From Rhodospirillales bacterium (GTDB lineage Bacteria > Pseudomonadota > Alphaproteobacteria > Rhodospirillales > UBA2165): a stretch of 40,779 nt of DNA. Below, piece by piece: positions 1-8,639 of this stretch (position 1 is its first letter; every line of letters begins with the position of its first letter). The stretch is from contig JAOMCN010000018.1 in the NCBI GenBank assembly GCA_028345065.1, positions 1-40,779 on the forward strand. Direction: 5' to 3'. The notes under the pieces were generated by a model, which worked only from the letters and a program-made list of their open reading frames with translations, made no database searches and had not been told where the DNA came from. Both the position numbers and the translations under genes were made by a program.

Positions 1-704
1 TTTCGTATTCTGAAATATTTGCGCATTTCCTGACGGCGGAGTTTTTCAAAATTAGGGGTTTGGAGATCTTTCAGCCCTTCACGCGTCAAACCGTATTCCG
101 TTACCCCGTATACCGAAATAAGTTTTTCAACAAACCTTCCATCGACCTGGTTTTGATAGAACAAACGTGAAAATGTAAACATTGAAGCCAAATCAGACAA
201 ACTGGGAAGTGCAGCTTCGAGCGTCTCTACACGTGCCTCACTTATACAGGTATCAGAAAATTCTTTTAGGCTGGTTGTATCCTGAATGTACTCAACCAAT
301 ATCTTGTTAGTTGGATGAGGATGGAAAAGGGTAAGAGACTTAACTTCTTTCATAAGGGCAATGACGTCAGCCTTTTTTATACCGGAAATTGTATTTGGCG
401 CTTTGCACCTGCCACGACTATCACGCCGCAATGTTCCTCTAACTTGCTCCAATATGCCAAGTTCAATCCAAGTGCAATTATCAGGCAAAAAGGCCCAAAA
501 CTCTTCAAAAGGCGAATTCAGACCCCTAATCTCAGAGATACCTTCATTCTCACACTTGTGAATTCGCCCCTTGTAGCGGTTGTCTAAATTTATTTCGAGG
601 GCTGGTCGCATGGTCGTTGTCAGATTAACGGGCACAAACGCCCCGCCATGAGCGACTGTTATTATTCCTCCCCAAAAAATTAATATTAACATTAATAATT
701 TCAT
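1..704 (-). CDS. Exported protein of unknown function with JAMM-like residues, C-terminus outside the window
   Basis: An open frame runs on the minus strand from an ATG at 704 to the left edge without a stop (about 234 codons seen). The first 20 residues form a Sec-type signal peptide (MKLL, then a hydrophobic stretch, then a likely cut near AHG). Four cysteines follow, spaced as expected for an exported disulfide protein. Around residues 125-175 it carries FHPHP and, about 35 residues later, LPSLSD. HxHP and SxxD are the two halves of a JAB/JAMM metallopeptidase site, but the usual spacing is only about seven residues, so this is a resemblance and not an assignment. It starts 29 bases after the flavoprotein gene on the same strand and is probably co-transcribed with it. 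No good ribosome binding site precedes the ATG. Function unknown; confidence is for the gene being real. Confidence 0.7.
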   Translation of the reverse strand, partial: MKLLMLILIFWGGIITVAHGGAFVPVNLTTTMRPALEINLDNRYKGRIHKCENEGISEIRGLNSPFEEFWAFLPDNCTWIELGILEQVRGTLRRDSRGRCKAPNTISGIKKADVIALMKEVKSLTLFHPHPTNKILVEYIQDTTSLKEFSDTCISEARVETLEAALPSLSDLASMFTFSRLFYQNQVDGRFVEKLISVYGVTEYGLTREGLKDLQTPNFEKLRRQEMRKYFRIR

Positions 705-733
705 ATATGGATACTGGCAAAAAGTTGGGCGTT

Positions 734-1960
734 TTAGGAAGAGCTAGATTTTAAATTATCAGGCGGAGGAGCCTGTATCACAGGAGTTCCAAAATCCAGC
801 AAATCTCGAGGGTTCCCCGTTTGTGGCGGGTAGACCCGCTTACAGTTGATGTTTCTTTTAATTGCCTTTACAGCTAACCCACTCGCCACAACCTGGCGGT
901 CCCAGCCCTTAGTCCTCAAAGCTCCCCACGGACCTAAATCAAGACACGTTAAGTATTCGTCTATCTTCATGGTTAACATTTCATCTCCGAGGAGGTGATT
1001 AACAGCATTATGTCCGGCAAAACGACCCATTGGTCGCGCATGTTGGCAGGACATAACGCTGTAATGTCCGTCGCCGAGAGGCGCGGCCGCAATGTCGCCA
1101 GCTGCAAAGGCATCCTCGCAATCTATTACTTGCATTTCTGAATTAACTATAACGCGCCCCAGATCATCATGATTGACCGGAAGACCAAGAACGAGTGGAT
1201 TTGCAGACATCCCGGCTGTCCAAACGACCGTCTTTGCATCGATGCGAGTACCGTCATTTAGAATTGCTCCGTTGTTATCAATGGATGAGATTTGAATATC
1301 AGTAAGTACTTCAATTCCCAGAGAACTAAGGGCTTCTAATATAATAGATTGAGCTTCTTCCCCCATATCTGCACCGACATGTGAATTGCTATCCGCAAGA
1401 ATTATATGACCATTCCGTATGCCCAACGCCCTTAGACGCTCGGGCATTTCACACGCAAGCTCGATGCCAGTAAGGCCCGCACCCACTATAAGCACAGCAG
1501 ATTTAACTGACGCTTCCTGTTGGTTTTTCAGTCCGTCAAGATGTTTGCCGAAAGCTGAGGCCTCATTCCAGGTATCGATGGAAAAGCCATGCTCGAATAA
1601 ACCGCAAATTTGAGGCCTATTGAGAATACTTCCAAGAGCAAGGATTAGTCGGTCATATTTGAGAGTCTGGGTGCCTTTTGGTGTCGAAACGGTCACACTA
1701 TGGAGTTTGAGGTCAACGTCACTTACGTCGCCAATAATCAGATTTATTCCTAGGGGCGATAAAATCTTTGCCAACGAGACACGCGCATTGGTGATATCGG
1801 GTTCATAATTACGTACTCTTATCGAGTGCCAGCCATCTAAATTAATTATCGTTATGGAAATGTTATTGCTCGAGACCCCCAATTCATCCAACCTTCGCGC
1901 GGCTCCAAGGGCAGAAGCCAGACCAGAAAATCCACCACCAATTACTAAGATATTTTTCAA
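734..1960 (-). CDS. FAD-dependent NAD(P)H dehydrogenase, NDH-2-like
   Basis: Two-dinucleotide-binding-fold flavoprotein of the type II NADH:quinone oxidoreductase family, which passes electrons from NADH to quinone at the inner face of the membrane without pumping protons. The FAD motif VIGGGFSGL lies at the N-terminus, the NAD motif VGAGLTGIELA at mid-length, and the family's second FAD-contact block VWTAGM...AAGDIAA follows. The C-terminal third has the GPWGALRTKGW segment typical of bacterial members. The frame can be opened further to 2017, but the TTG at 1960 (before KNILVIGGG) fits the family, and a promoter-like -10 hexamer lies inside the longer version. Length of about 408 residues is normal. 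The exported protein at 1-704 follows closely. The exact acceptor cannot be read from sequence. Confidence 0.85.
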   Translation of the reverse strand: MKNILVIGGGFSGLASALGAARRLDELGVSSNNISITIINLDGWHSIRVRNYEPDITNARVSLAKILSPLGINLIIGDVSDVDLKLHSVTVSTPKGTQTLKYDRLILALGSILNRPQICGLFEHGFSIDTWNEASAFGKHLDGLKNQQEASVKSAVLIVGAGLTGIELACEMPERLRALGIRNGHIILADSNSHVGADMGEEAQSIILEALSSLGIEVLTDIQISSIDNNGAILNDGTRIDAKTVVWTAGMSANPLVLGLPVNHDDLGRVIVNSEMQVIDCEDAFAAGDIAAAPLGDGHYSVMSCQHARPMGRFAGHNAVNHLLGDEMLTMKIDEYLTCLDLGPWGALRTKGWDRQVVASGLAVKAIKRNINCKRVYPPQTGNPRDLLDFGTPVIQAPPPDNLKSSSS

Positions 1961-1987
1961 TAAACTAATCCAAGGGTTGATGGGTTC

Positions 1988-2017
1988 ATTATAGCGCAAC
2001 AAGTCAATACTCGGCAA
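1988..2017 (-). promoter_or_regulatory. Candidate promoter of the NDH-2-like gene
   Basis: Reading the minus strand, TTGCCG (2017-2012) and a perfect TATAAT (1993-1988) are separated by 18 bases. The -10 element lies about 27 bases before the TTG at 1960, which leaves a short 5' leader. This supports the shorter start for the downstream protein. Motif match only. Confidence 0.4.
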
Positions 2018-2237
2018 AATTTTAAGGGGATTTAATTTATAAAAACACGTGGATTTAATTCCTTTACCACAAATAAAATTGACGCATCAGATAGAAAACA
2101 AGCAAACACCACGGGGAAATTAGTGCATTATTTCCGCCTAATTTTTGGCAAATTTATTAAATGATTTTAAAATAATATGGAATTTGGGAAAGAATTCTGG
2201 TAATATAATTGTGTCGAGTTAGCGTTCGGAGGAGCAA

Positions 2238-2429
2238 ATGGGCCTTGGAGTGTTTCTTTGCAAAATAGGGCTCCATAGCGGTGAGCCAGCAATTGCTGAC
2301 GATAATTCTGATATCATTGAAGACCACGAGACGATTGAAGAAGGCCAAAAGCGAGAGGTCACGTGTACTCGTTGCGGCTTAGTATATACCGAATTGGTCA
2401 ATTCCATTAACTGGTACCACCCTATGTAG
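2238..2429 (+). CDS. Small zinc-ribbon-like protein, 63 residues
   Basis: Short gene with a strong ribosome binding site (GGAGGA, six bases before the ATG). Residues C8 and H13 (LCKIGLH) pair with C43 and C46 (CTRCG), an arrangement like the small zinc-finger proteins of the DUF1660 type often found in phages and mobile regions. The middle third is acidic (DDNSDIIEDHETIEE). A TATAAT hexamer lies at 2204-2209, but no convincing -35 goes with it. Molecular role unknown; the pattern suggests structural zinc binding. It precedes a separate 28-residue membrane peptide by about 50 bases, and the two may share a transcript. Confidence 0.65.
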   Translation: MGLGVFLCKIGLHSGEPAIADDNSDIIEDHETIEEGQKREVTCTRCGLVYTELVNSINWYHPM

Positions 2430-2482
2430 ACATACCGCGCCTACCTTTTTCTATTTATAAATGAAAGGAGGTGGTTAATATA

Positions 2483-2569
2483 TTGAAGAGTATGCTTCAG
2501 CTTCTCGTTGGGTTGATTGTGATAGCAGGTGGCGTTGCTACACTAGCTTACTACTATCAGTTGCCTTAG
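2483..2569 (+). CDS. Micro membrane protein, 28 residues
   Basis: A near-perfect Shine-Dalgarno AAAGGAGGTGG (from 2464) stands before a TTG start. The frame encodes a short polar N-terminus (LKSMLQ), one continuous hydrophobic helix (LLVGLIVIAGGVATLAYYY) and ends QLP-stop. An internal ATG at residue 4 is an alternative but is too far from the ribosome binding site. A single 20-residue transmembrane helix with almost no flanks is typical of regulatory or assembly micropeptides. No homologue is recognised. The spacing from SD to TTG (about 11 bases) is slightly long. Confidence rests on the strength of the SD and the clean transmembrane profile. Confidence 0.5.
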   Translation: MKSMLQLLVGLIVIAGGVATLAYYYQLP

Positions 2570-2731
2570 CGATTAGTTGAACTCAAGAATACACTATAGA
2601 TGTGCTTCCAACGTCGTCGATGACACTTTGGACGCTGTGGTGTGTTCTTTGACTAAAATCGATCCTTCAAACTGGAATTATCGGTAGCTTTCACTACAAA
2701 ACTAACCGCCGCTAAAAGGTTCTGCCACTCC

Positions 2732-3004
2732 TCAATTGCCTTTCTTTAAAAAGACTTTTGGTTTTCTTTTTGCCGTTTCAAATGTCGTTACTGTAATAAC
2801 GATTGCCGCGAGAATGAATACATGAGCAACGGCAGAAATACCAAATACCCACATACTACCCATCCACAATGAAAACATAACACACCACATCCAAGCAAGT
2901 ATTTGCATGATCCAATGTCGTACATTTTCATCTGGGATATGCCTAAGGGGATTGTGGTTGGAATTCATTACCCCATTCCACGATTTGTATACAAAGTTTT
3001 TCAT
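2732..3004 (-). CDS. Two-helix membrane protein of unknown function, 90 residues
   Basis: The start is placed at the ATG at 3004 because AAGGAG stands eight bases before it; the frame can be extended to 3067 but with no signal there. A conserved-looking N-terminus (KSWNGVMNSNHNPLRHIPD) leads into two hydrophobic helices at roughly residues 29-50 and 53-75, rich in Trp and Met (WMWCVMFSLWMGSMW). A basic tail (ETAKRKPKVFLKKG) should sit in the cytoplasm, which gives an N-in/C-in hairpin by the positive-inside rule. It resembles short uncharacterised inner-membrane proteins seen across proteobacteria. It is divergent from the TRAP transporter genes, sharing the intergenic region that holds an inverted repeat at 3059-3101. 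Confidence 0.65.
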   Translation of the reverse strand: MKNFVYKSWNGVMNSNHNPLRHIPDENVRHWIMQILAWMWCVMFSLWMGSMWVFGISAVAHVFILAAIVITVTTFETAKRKPKVFLKKGN

Positions 3005-3058
3005 TAATTTCTCCTTCTCTACGAAAGTTATATTTTTCCACTGAAATTTAATAATGTT

Positions 3059-3101
3059 GCTGTTCAAAATTACTTTTCCTACACTTACGTAGATGAACAG
3101 C
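3059..3101. promoter_or_regulatory. Inverted repeat between divergent genes, candidate operator
   Basis: GCTGTTCA (3059-3066) and TGAACAGC (3094-3101) are perfect 8-base reverse complements separated by 27 bases, in the 135-base gap between the 90-residue membrane protein gene and the TRAP binding protein gene. Placement suits a regulator acting on one or both promoters; a transcribed stem-loop is also possible. No -10/-35 pair is clear. Confidence 0.35.
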
Positions 3102-3139
3102 CATTAGTTCACGATTTTTTGTAACTCAGGGAGGTATTT

Positions 3140-4168
3140 ATGAAATTAGAAAAACACTCTCAAATTGTGGCGACGCTCCTAATTCTAGCAGGAGTAAATG
3201 TTGCAGCAGCTCCATCTTACGCTCAAACAATATATAAGGCAGATACCGGCGCCCCTGGTGGTTCAGCCCACAGTATGATGGTTACCTATGCCAAAATGGC
3301 TAAACGAAGTGGTGTAAACATTCAGATTAATGCCAGCAAAACTCTAACCGTTTCAACGTACCAGGCCGGTAAAGGGAAAATCCAGTTTTATACCGGCGTT
3401 CCATTCTTTTACAAAGCCATGAAAAGACGTATCGGAATGTACAAAAAAAAGAAGGATGCGCCGGAAGTTGCAAAAAAAATACGATACATATTCTCTTACC
3501 CCGCTGGCCTGACACATTTCCTGGTATATGATAATTCTGGAATTCGAAGTTTTAACGATTTCAAGGGAAAAAAAATATTTCTTGGACCTCCGGCTGGGGG
3601 GGCCACGTGGGAAGCCAAAGTCCAAATTAAAGCCGGATCAGGTTATGAGGCCGGAAAGGATTATCAAGGAGTGATATTAAATTGGGGTGAAGGAATTCAG
3701 GCTATGAAGGATAAAAAAATTGATGTCCTGGTTCGTCCCATTCAATTGGGGTCCGCTCTAATAGAGCAGTTTGGTTTAACCAATACATTCAGATTGATTA
3801 CGTTGCCTGAGAAGGCCCTCAAAAGCAAAGCAATAGGGGAACTGCTTAACGAACCTGATTACATGTTAACCGAGGTTCAACCAAATTCTTACAGAGGGCA
3901 AAAAAATACCAAGCCCGTTACGCAACTTGGGTATTATCTATTTGTAGGTACTCAATCTATGGTCCCGGAAGATGTGGTCTACAAAGCCACAAAATCGTTT
4001 TGGGAAAACCTTAAAGAAGTGCAGGCTACGGCAGTATTTATGGAAGACTTGAACAAAAATACTGCATTTTCCGCCGTAAACGGCCCGCTTCATATTGGAG
4101 CGTATAAATACTACAAGGAAGCTGGGTTTAATATCCCTGCAGTAGCAGTCCCACCAGAAGCAAAATAG
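3140..4168 (+). CDS. TAXI family TRAP transporter solute-binding protein
   Basis: Periplasmic binding protein that delivers a small organic anion to the TRAP permease encoded next. Residues 1-29 are a signal peptide ending SYAQ. The mature start matches the TAXI subfamily pattern (IYKADTGAPGGSAHSMMVTYAKMAK, split here as YKADTGAPGGS and MMVTYAKMA), followed by the VSTYQAGKG region and the long C-terminal domain. Length of 342 residues is normal. A good ribosome binding site (GGGAGG) sits before the ATG. The gene is separated from the fused permease by a 73-base gap containing a strong hairpin. TAXI proteins are known to bind glutamate, other organic acids and related ligands; the ligand here cannot be told from sequence. 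Confidence 0.85.
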   Translation: MKLEKHSQIVATLLILAGVNVAAAPSYAQTIYKADTGAPGGSAHSMMVTYAKMAKRSGVNIQINASKTLTVSTYQAGKGKIQFYTGVPFFYKAMKRRIGMYKKKKDAPEVAKKIRYIFSYPAGLTHFLVYDNSGIRSFNDFKGKKIFLGPPAGGATWEAKVQIKAGSGYEAGKDYQGVILNWGEGIQAMKDKKIDVLVRPIQLGSALIEQFGLTNTFRLITLPEKALKSKAIGELLNEPDYMLTEVQPNSYRGQKNTKPVTQLGYYLFVGTQSMVPEDVVYKATKSFWENLKEVQATAVFMEDLNKNTAFSAVNGPLHIGAYKYYKEAGFNIPAVAVPPEAK

Positions 4169-4181
4169 AAAACTTTTTTTA

Positions 4182-4213
4182 TCTCCCCCGGATTATTTTG
4201 AGTGCGGGGGAGA
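4182..4213 (+). promoter_or_regulatory. Intercistronic hairpin between TRAP binding protein and permease
   Basis: TCTCCCCCG (4182-4190) and CGGGGGAGA (4205-4213) form a perfect 9-base-pair GC-rich stem with a 14-base loop. Only a weak T-rich run follows, so it looks less like a full terminator than an RNA stabiliser or partial terminator that keeps binding-protein mRNA in excess of permease mRNA. Confidence 0.6.
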
Positions 4214-4241
4214 GCTTTATTTCTCTCATGAATGCTAATTG

Positions 4242-6164
4242 ATGTACAACTTTTTAAACGGGGCTATAAATACTCACGAAAAGATTAGTAGTACGTACCT
4301 TAAACTAGCTTCTTACGTCTCAATTTGTTTTGCTGGTGTTGTCATTTATTCCACCGGGTTCGGTTTGTTTTATCCGATCGAGCAGAGAGGTGGAATTTAT
4401 ATCGCCTCTATATTTATAGTCCTATGTAAATTGGGTTCAGAAAGAATACTAAAGAAAAACCAAAATCGTTTCCTTGGTTTATCATTATTATTCGACATAT
4501 TTTTGCTGGGTGCAGCGGTGTTCTCCACCTACAGGTTCATGGTTGTCCAGAGGGTTATGGCGGATGATCTCTATGATATACTTGATATTGATATAGTAGC
4601 CTGTTTGTTAGGTCTATTGGTCATTGTAGAATTAACACGGCGGGTTTGGGGGAGGACACTATTTACCGTTGCGATTTGTAGTATCGTATATATTTTGTGG
4701 GGTCAGGATTTACCCGGGGTCTTAAGACATTCGGGATTTTCATTTGAACAGCTAGCTGAAAACCTATGGTTTAACCTCAATAAAGGGGTTTTCGGTTCAA
4801 TTACCAATATCGTTATCAATGTAGTTCTGATTTTTGTCCTATTCGGTGTCTTACTTGAAAGTACGGGCGCCGGACAGACTTTATTAAAATATGCCTTCCG
4901 TTTAACACAAAAAACCCGGGGTGGGCCGGCACACGCTGCAATTTTGGCTTCCGGTTTCTTTGGTACAATGTCTGGAAGCCCTGTGGCCAACATAGTCGGT
5001 ACGGGAACGTTTACTATCCCCATTATCAAGAAGAGAGGATTTTCACCAGAATTCTCAGCGGGTGTTGAAGCTACTGCTTCATGTGGCGGTCAAATAATGC
5101 CGCCCATTATGGGGGCGGCCGCTTTGGTGATGGCAGATTTAGCTGGCATACCGTACCTCTTTTTAATCACTGCAGCACTCTTACCGGCACTATTCTATTA
5201 CATAAGTTTATTTCTGGGCGTCACGGTCGAAGCACGGAAACAGGGTATTGAACCGATAACAGATCTAGAAGCTTACAAAATAACACCACAAGATAAGATC
5301 AATGCTATAATGTTTGTGGCTCCAATTTTATCTGTAATCATCGGTCTCGTTGCAGGTTTCTCACCGGCAATGGCGGGGTTTTTTGCACTCGTTGTTCTTT
5401 TAATTTGTAGTTTTTTAAATCCAGAGGTTCGCAAAGATCCATACCGGCTTATTCGCGGGTTGATGTCTGGCGGGGTAAATGCCGCTGAACTTATGATCTC
5501 CGTCGCTGCCATAGAGATTGTCGTTGGAGTAATGGATACAACCGGCCTCGGGCTTAAATTTGCTGGACTGGTCGAAAATATTGGGGATCAGCAGTTGTTC
5601 CTTTCTCTCCTGGTCGCAATGACCGGTGCTCTTATTTTAGGGATGGGTATGCCCACCCTTCCGGCTTATTTGATCATTGTTCTGATTATGGGGCCGGCTA
5701 TTAAGTTGCTGGGGTTGAGCACATTAGTCGTCCATCTGTTTGTATTTTATTATGGGGTCGCCTCTTCATTGACGCCCCCGGTGGCGATAGCGGCTTACGT
5801 TGCGGCACCCATCGCCGGAGCCAACCCAATATTGACAGCCTTTATGGCACTAAGGATTGGTGCTGCAAAATTCATTATTCCATTTGCCTTTGCTTACTAT
5901 CCGACATTGTTATTGGTGGAGAACTTTGACCTGCTGAGTTTCATATCTATTATTTTGAGACTAACTTTAACTATATATCTAATAAGTACTGCCCTAAGCG
6001 GTTACGATCGCAATCGACTTAATTTTGCTTCTATCGCAATACGCCTCATTCTTGCAGGATCATGCCTTTTAACTCCCATAGAATTCCATGGACCGGCATC
6101 TGTGTTTACAATTATAATCATTTTAAGAACTTGGCAAATATACCCTTTTAAAAAGCAAGGTTAA
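4242..6164 (+). CDS. TRAP transporter permease, fused small and large subunits (TAXI type)
   Basis: Sodium-driven membrane permease of the tripartite TRAP family in which the DctQ-like and DctM-like parts are one chain, as is usual for TAXI systems. Some 16 or more hydrophobic segments are spread over 640 residues. The family's DctM signature regions are present (AAILASGFFGTMSGSPVANIV as AILASGFFGTMSGSPVANIV, ATASCGGQIMPPIMGAAA, GMGMPTLPAYLI, ASSLTPPVAIAAY). The ATG at 4242 overlaps the stop of a 4-codon mini-ORF (4228-4242) as TGATG, so translation may be coupled; a TTG one codon earlier is the alternative. No strong SD precedes it, consistent with lower expression than the binding protein. 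The ceramidase-like gene follows after 27 bases. Confidence 0.85.
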   Translation: MYNFLNGAINTHEKISSTYLKLASYVSICFAGVVIYSTGFGLFYPIEQRGGIYIASIFIVLCKLGSERILKKNQNRFLGLSLLFDIFLLGAAVFSTYRFMVVQRVMADDLYDILDIDIVACLLGLLVIVELTRRVWGRTLFTVAICSIVYILWGQDLPGVLRHSGFSFEQLAENLWFNLNKGVFGSITNIVINVVLIFVLFGVLLESTGAGQTLLKYAFRLTQKTRGGPAHAAILASGFFGTMSGSPVANIVGTGTFTIPIIKKRGFSPEFSAGVEATASCGGQIMPPIMGAAALVMADLAGIPYLFLITAALLPALFYYISLFLGVTVEARKQGIEPITDLEAYKITPQDKINAIMFVAPILSVIIGLVAGFSPAMAGFFALVVLLICSFLNPEVRKDPYRLIRGLMSGGVNAAELMISVAAIEIVVGVMDTTGLGLKFAGLVENIGDQQLFLSLLVAMTGALILGMGMPTLPAYLIIVLIMGPAIKLLGLSTLVVHLFVFYYGVASSLTPPVAIAAYVAAPIAGANPILTAFMALRIGAAKFIIPFAFAYYPTLLLVENFDLLSFISIILRLTLTIYLISTALSGYDRNRLNFASIAIRLILAGSCLLTPIEFHGPASVFTIIIILRTWQIYPFKKQG

Positions 6165-6191
6165 TCTTGGATATGTTAAAAGGTAATAACA

Positions 6192-6983
6192 TTGGAAATC
6201 TCAAACTTAAATAAACTGATTATTTTAATTGTTTTCTTCGTACTTTTATTCTTGGTACTCCTTTATGTCCCCCCCATCCCCCAATGGGAAAGCTATCACG
6301 ACTTTGCCGATACGCGTCCATGGTTGGAAATCCCTAATTTCGCCAACGTAACATCTAATGTTGCTTTCTTCGCCGTAGGATGTTTGGGATTAGTGAAGAT
6401 TATTCGAGGTGGTTATTTTGATAACTCTTTAGATCGGTTTCCTTACATCGTATTTTTTGTAAGTATTATCTTTGTGGGTTTTGGATCCTCCTATTATCAC
6501 TGGACACCTGCGAACGCTTCTCTTTTCTGGGATCGCTTGCCCATAACCACCGCTTTTATGTCATTTTTTGCAGCAGTAATTTCGGATCGGATTAATAGAA
6601 ATATTGCGATTTATTTTTTGTTACCCATTCTGATAATCGCCGGTCTGTATAGTTTGATCTACTGGCAACAGACGGAAGCCAGTGGTTTGGGGGACTTACG
6701 GTTCTACGGTATAGTCCAGTTTTTGCCCTTGATAGCCATACCACTAATCATCTGGCTTTACCCTAGCTATCGATACACTTTGACCCCTCCGATTTGGTGG
6801 GCGTTTATGTGGTATGCATGTGCAAAACTGCTGGAACATTTTGACGGAGAGGTTTTCAATCTGCTGGGTAGATTTGTCAGCGGGCATACGCTAAAGCATT
6901 TCGCCGCAGCTGTAGCGACACTCTACATCCTTAAGATGGTGACTTTGTCAAATTCAAAGCGCGAGACGTATAAATACCCCTAA
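6192..6983 (+). CDS. Ceramidase-like CREST superfamily membrane hydrolase
   Basis: Seven-helix membrane protein of the alkaline ceramidase/PAQR/Per1 (CREST) superfamily, putative zinc amidohydrolases acting on lipid amides. The superfamily's five signature residues can be seen: Ser at 99/100 and His103 in FGSSYYHW, Asp114 in FWDRLP, and His232 and His236 in HTLKHF. The N-terminal DFADTR...IPNFANVTSN block matches bacterial members. Start is TTG, with AAAAGG eight bases before it; no ATG fits. It follows the TRAP permease by 27 bases on the same strand, so it is probably in that operon, but a functional link is not obvious. The substrate in a bacterium without known ceramides is open; another lipid amide is possible. 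Confidence 0.75.
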   Translation: MEISNLNKLIILIVFFVLLFLVLLYVPPIPQWESYHDFADTRPWLEIPNFANVTSNVAFFAVGCLGLVKIIRGGYFDNSLDRFPYIVFFVSIIFVGFGSSYYHWTPANASLFWDRLPITTAFMSFFAAVISDRINRNIAIYFLLPILIIAGLYSLIYWQQTEASGLGDLRFYGIVQFLPLIAIPLIIWLYPSYRYTLTPPIWWAFMWYACAKLLEHFDGEVFNLLGRFVSGHTLKHFAAAVATLYILKMVTLSNSKRETYKYP

Positions 6984-7164
6984 TGAGTATACGCGTGATC
7001 AATGGAATAAAAAATACACAATAAGCGAGAGATAAGCGTCCGTGATAGCAGGGATAAAATTGGTTAACCCAAAATCGTTCTTCGCGCAAACGCCTCCAGT
7101 TGCTCACCAAATTCATCAAACTTTTTTCGTTCAAACGTCTTTTATATTTATCACTTCACCGTAA

Positions 7165-8403
7165 TCACTCATCATCACCGATAGGCTTTCCGCGGGGATC
7201 CAGTTGAGCGATAACTGATGAAGTACGTGGCATTAACAAAAAATCCACCTGGTCCTCGATGTCCGGGATCTCCCTCTGGCGCATACGCCAAATAATTAGA
7301 CATACCGCCACTAAACTTGCGGCGGCACAAAACATAAATAACCCACCGCCCCCAAATTGTGCTATCGCTAAAGCTGCCATCAGAGGTCCCAAAATTGCAC
7401 CTATTCCAAATGACATGACCAAACCTCCAGATGCTGGCACTACATCTGCCGCCTCCAGATAGTCGTTGGTATAGGCTGCAGCTAGAGGATATAAAGCGCT
7501 ACTCAAACCAGCAAAAATTACTGCAAGTCCAATCATTAACCAACCCGTAATCATTGATATTCCAAGTAGGAAACTGATGCAGGCTAAAACAAAGGTCGTA
7601 TAAAGCAAAACCTTACGACGGTCCCGGCCGTCGGAAACTTTTCCTATGGGCCACTGTATCGCCATCCCCCCGATCATTACGACACCCATAAATAATGAAA
7701 TATTCGGGAGATCTAGACCAGAGAACTGCCCGAATACCGGCCCCAGGGCATAAAATGCTCCTAAGATTGAACCCGAGATGAACGATACAGCCATACCGGT
7801 CGGTGAGATTTGCCAGAGCCGCACAAAATCAAACCGCTCAATATTCTGTAAAGTGGGTGGTGTCACACGTGTCAGGACGACCGGTATGATGGATAGTGAC
7901 ATCAAAATTGATATTAATACAAAAAGTGCAAAACCTGTCCCGTCAGGAATTTGAATGAGAAATTGCCCAACTCCACTAAATAGGTAGACGGTAAGAGTGT
8001 ATAGAGAGAAAATTTGGCCGCGGTTTCTATTTTCAGTTTCAGTATTGAGCCAACTTTCAACACAAATAAACATGCCCACCGCACACCCACCAACCAAAAA
8101 TCTAAGCAGCGCCCACACCCAAGGATCTATTATAAAACTATGGACCAAAGTAGCGGCAGACATAACCGTTCCAAAGGCGGCAAAAGCACGGATATGCCCA
8201 ACAGTAAAAATCAACTTGTGTCCGAATACCGTACCCAGGACAAAGCCAGTGTAGTACTGGGACATGATAAAACCAGTTAACCAAACCGGTTCTCCTGCTG
8301 TTGTCAGTCGTAAAGACAATACGGTGGGTAATGACCCGTTACCGAGCATCAATAAAGCAATTCCCAGTAGTAGAGGTGCAATGGATCGGACATTTTGCAA
8401 CAT
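7165..8403 (-). CDS. MFS transporter, YcaD/YfkF-like
   Basis: Twelve-helix major facilitator superfamily protein of 412 residues. The first helix and loops (LLMLGNGSLPTVLSLRL, YYTGFVLGT, VGHIRAFAAFG) match the YcaD/YfkF type, whose substrates are largely undefined. The half-repeat MFS motif appears in the loop after helix 8 (GKVSDGRDRRKVL). The frame extends upstream to 8514, but the ATG at 8403 gives a normal short N-terminus, and the 37 extra residues lack any membrane or family feature. It is divergent from the zinc alcohol dehydrogenase across a 236-base gap. The 180 bases downstream hold no supported gene. Confidence 0.8.
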   Translation of the reverse strand: MLQNVRSIAPLLLGIALLMLGNGSLPTVLSLRLTTAGEPVWLTGFIMSQYYTGFVLGTVFGHKLIFTVGHIRAFAAFGTVMSAATLVHSFIIDPWVWALLRFLVGGCAVGMFICVESWLNTETENRNRGQIFSLYTLTVYLFSGVGQFLIQIPDGTGFALFVLISILMSLSIIPVVLTRVTPPTLQNIERFDFVRLWQISPTGMAVSFISGSILGAFYALGPVFGQFSGLDLPNISLFMGVVMIGGMAIQWPIGKVSDGRDRRKVLLYTTFVLACISFLLGISMITGWLMIGLAVIFAGLSSALYPLAAAYTNDYLEAADVVPASGGLVMSFGIGAILGPLMAALAIAQFGGGGLFMFCAAASLVAVCLIIWRMRQREIPDIEDQVDFLLMPRTSSVIAQLDPRGKPIGDDE

Positions 8404-8639
8404 AATGGTAACAGTTATGAATTGATGTAAAATGGAAAAGATGCTTAAAATTTGCGCGTTGATTAATCCCTGACACTGAATTCTGCAAGTTCTTTTCTCC
8501 TGCCACCTACGCACAAGAATTGCACTGAGAGCCTAACACAGACGTTATAGCCGAGTTCCTGAAATCAAAAGCGATTAGCTGAACAAATTGAAGATATTTA
8601 GTTTACAAATTGCAGGCGTTTAATTGAGGGTAAATCAAG

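Noticed and set aside
6931-7134. 67-codon minus-strand frame after the ceramidase-like gene
   Set aside because: Overlaps the 3' end of a well-supported gene and has no SD or family resemblance.
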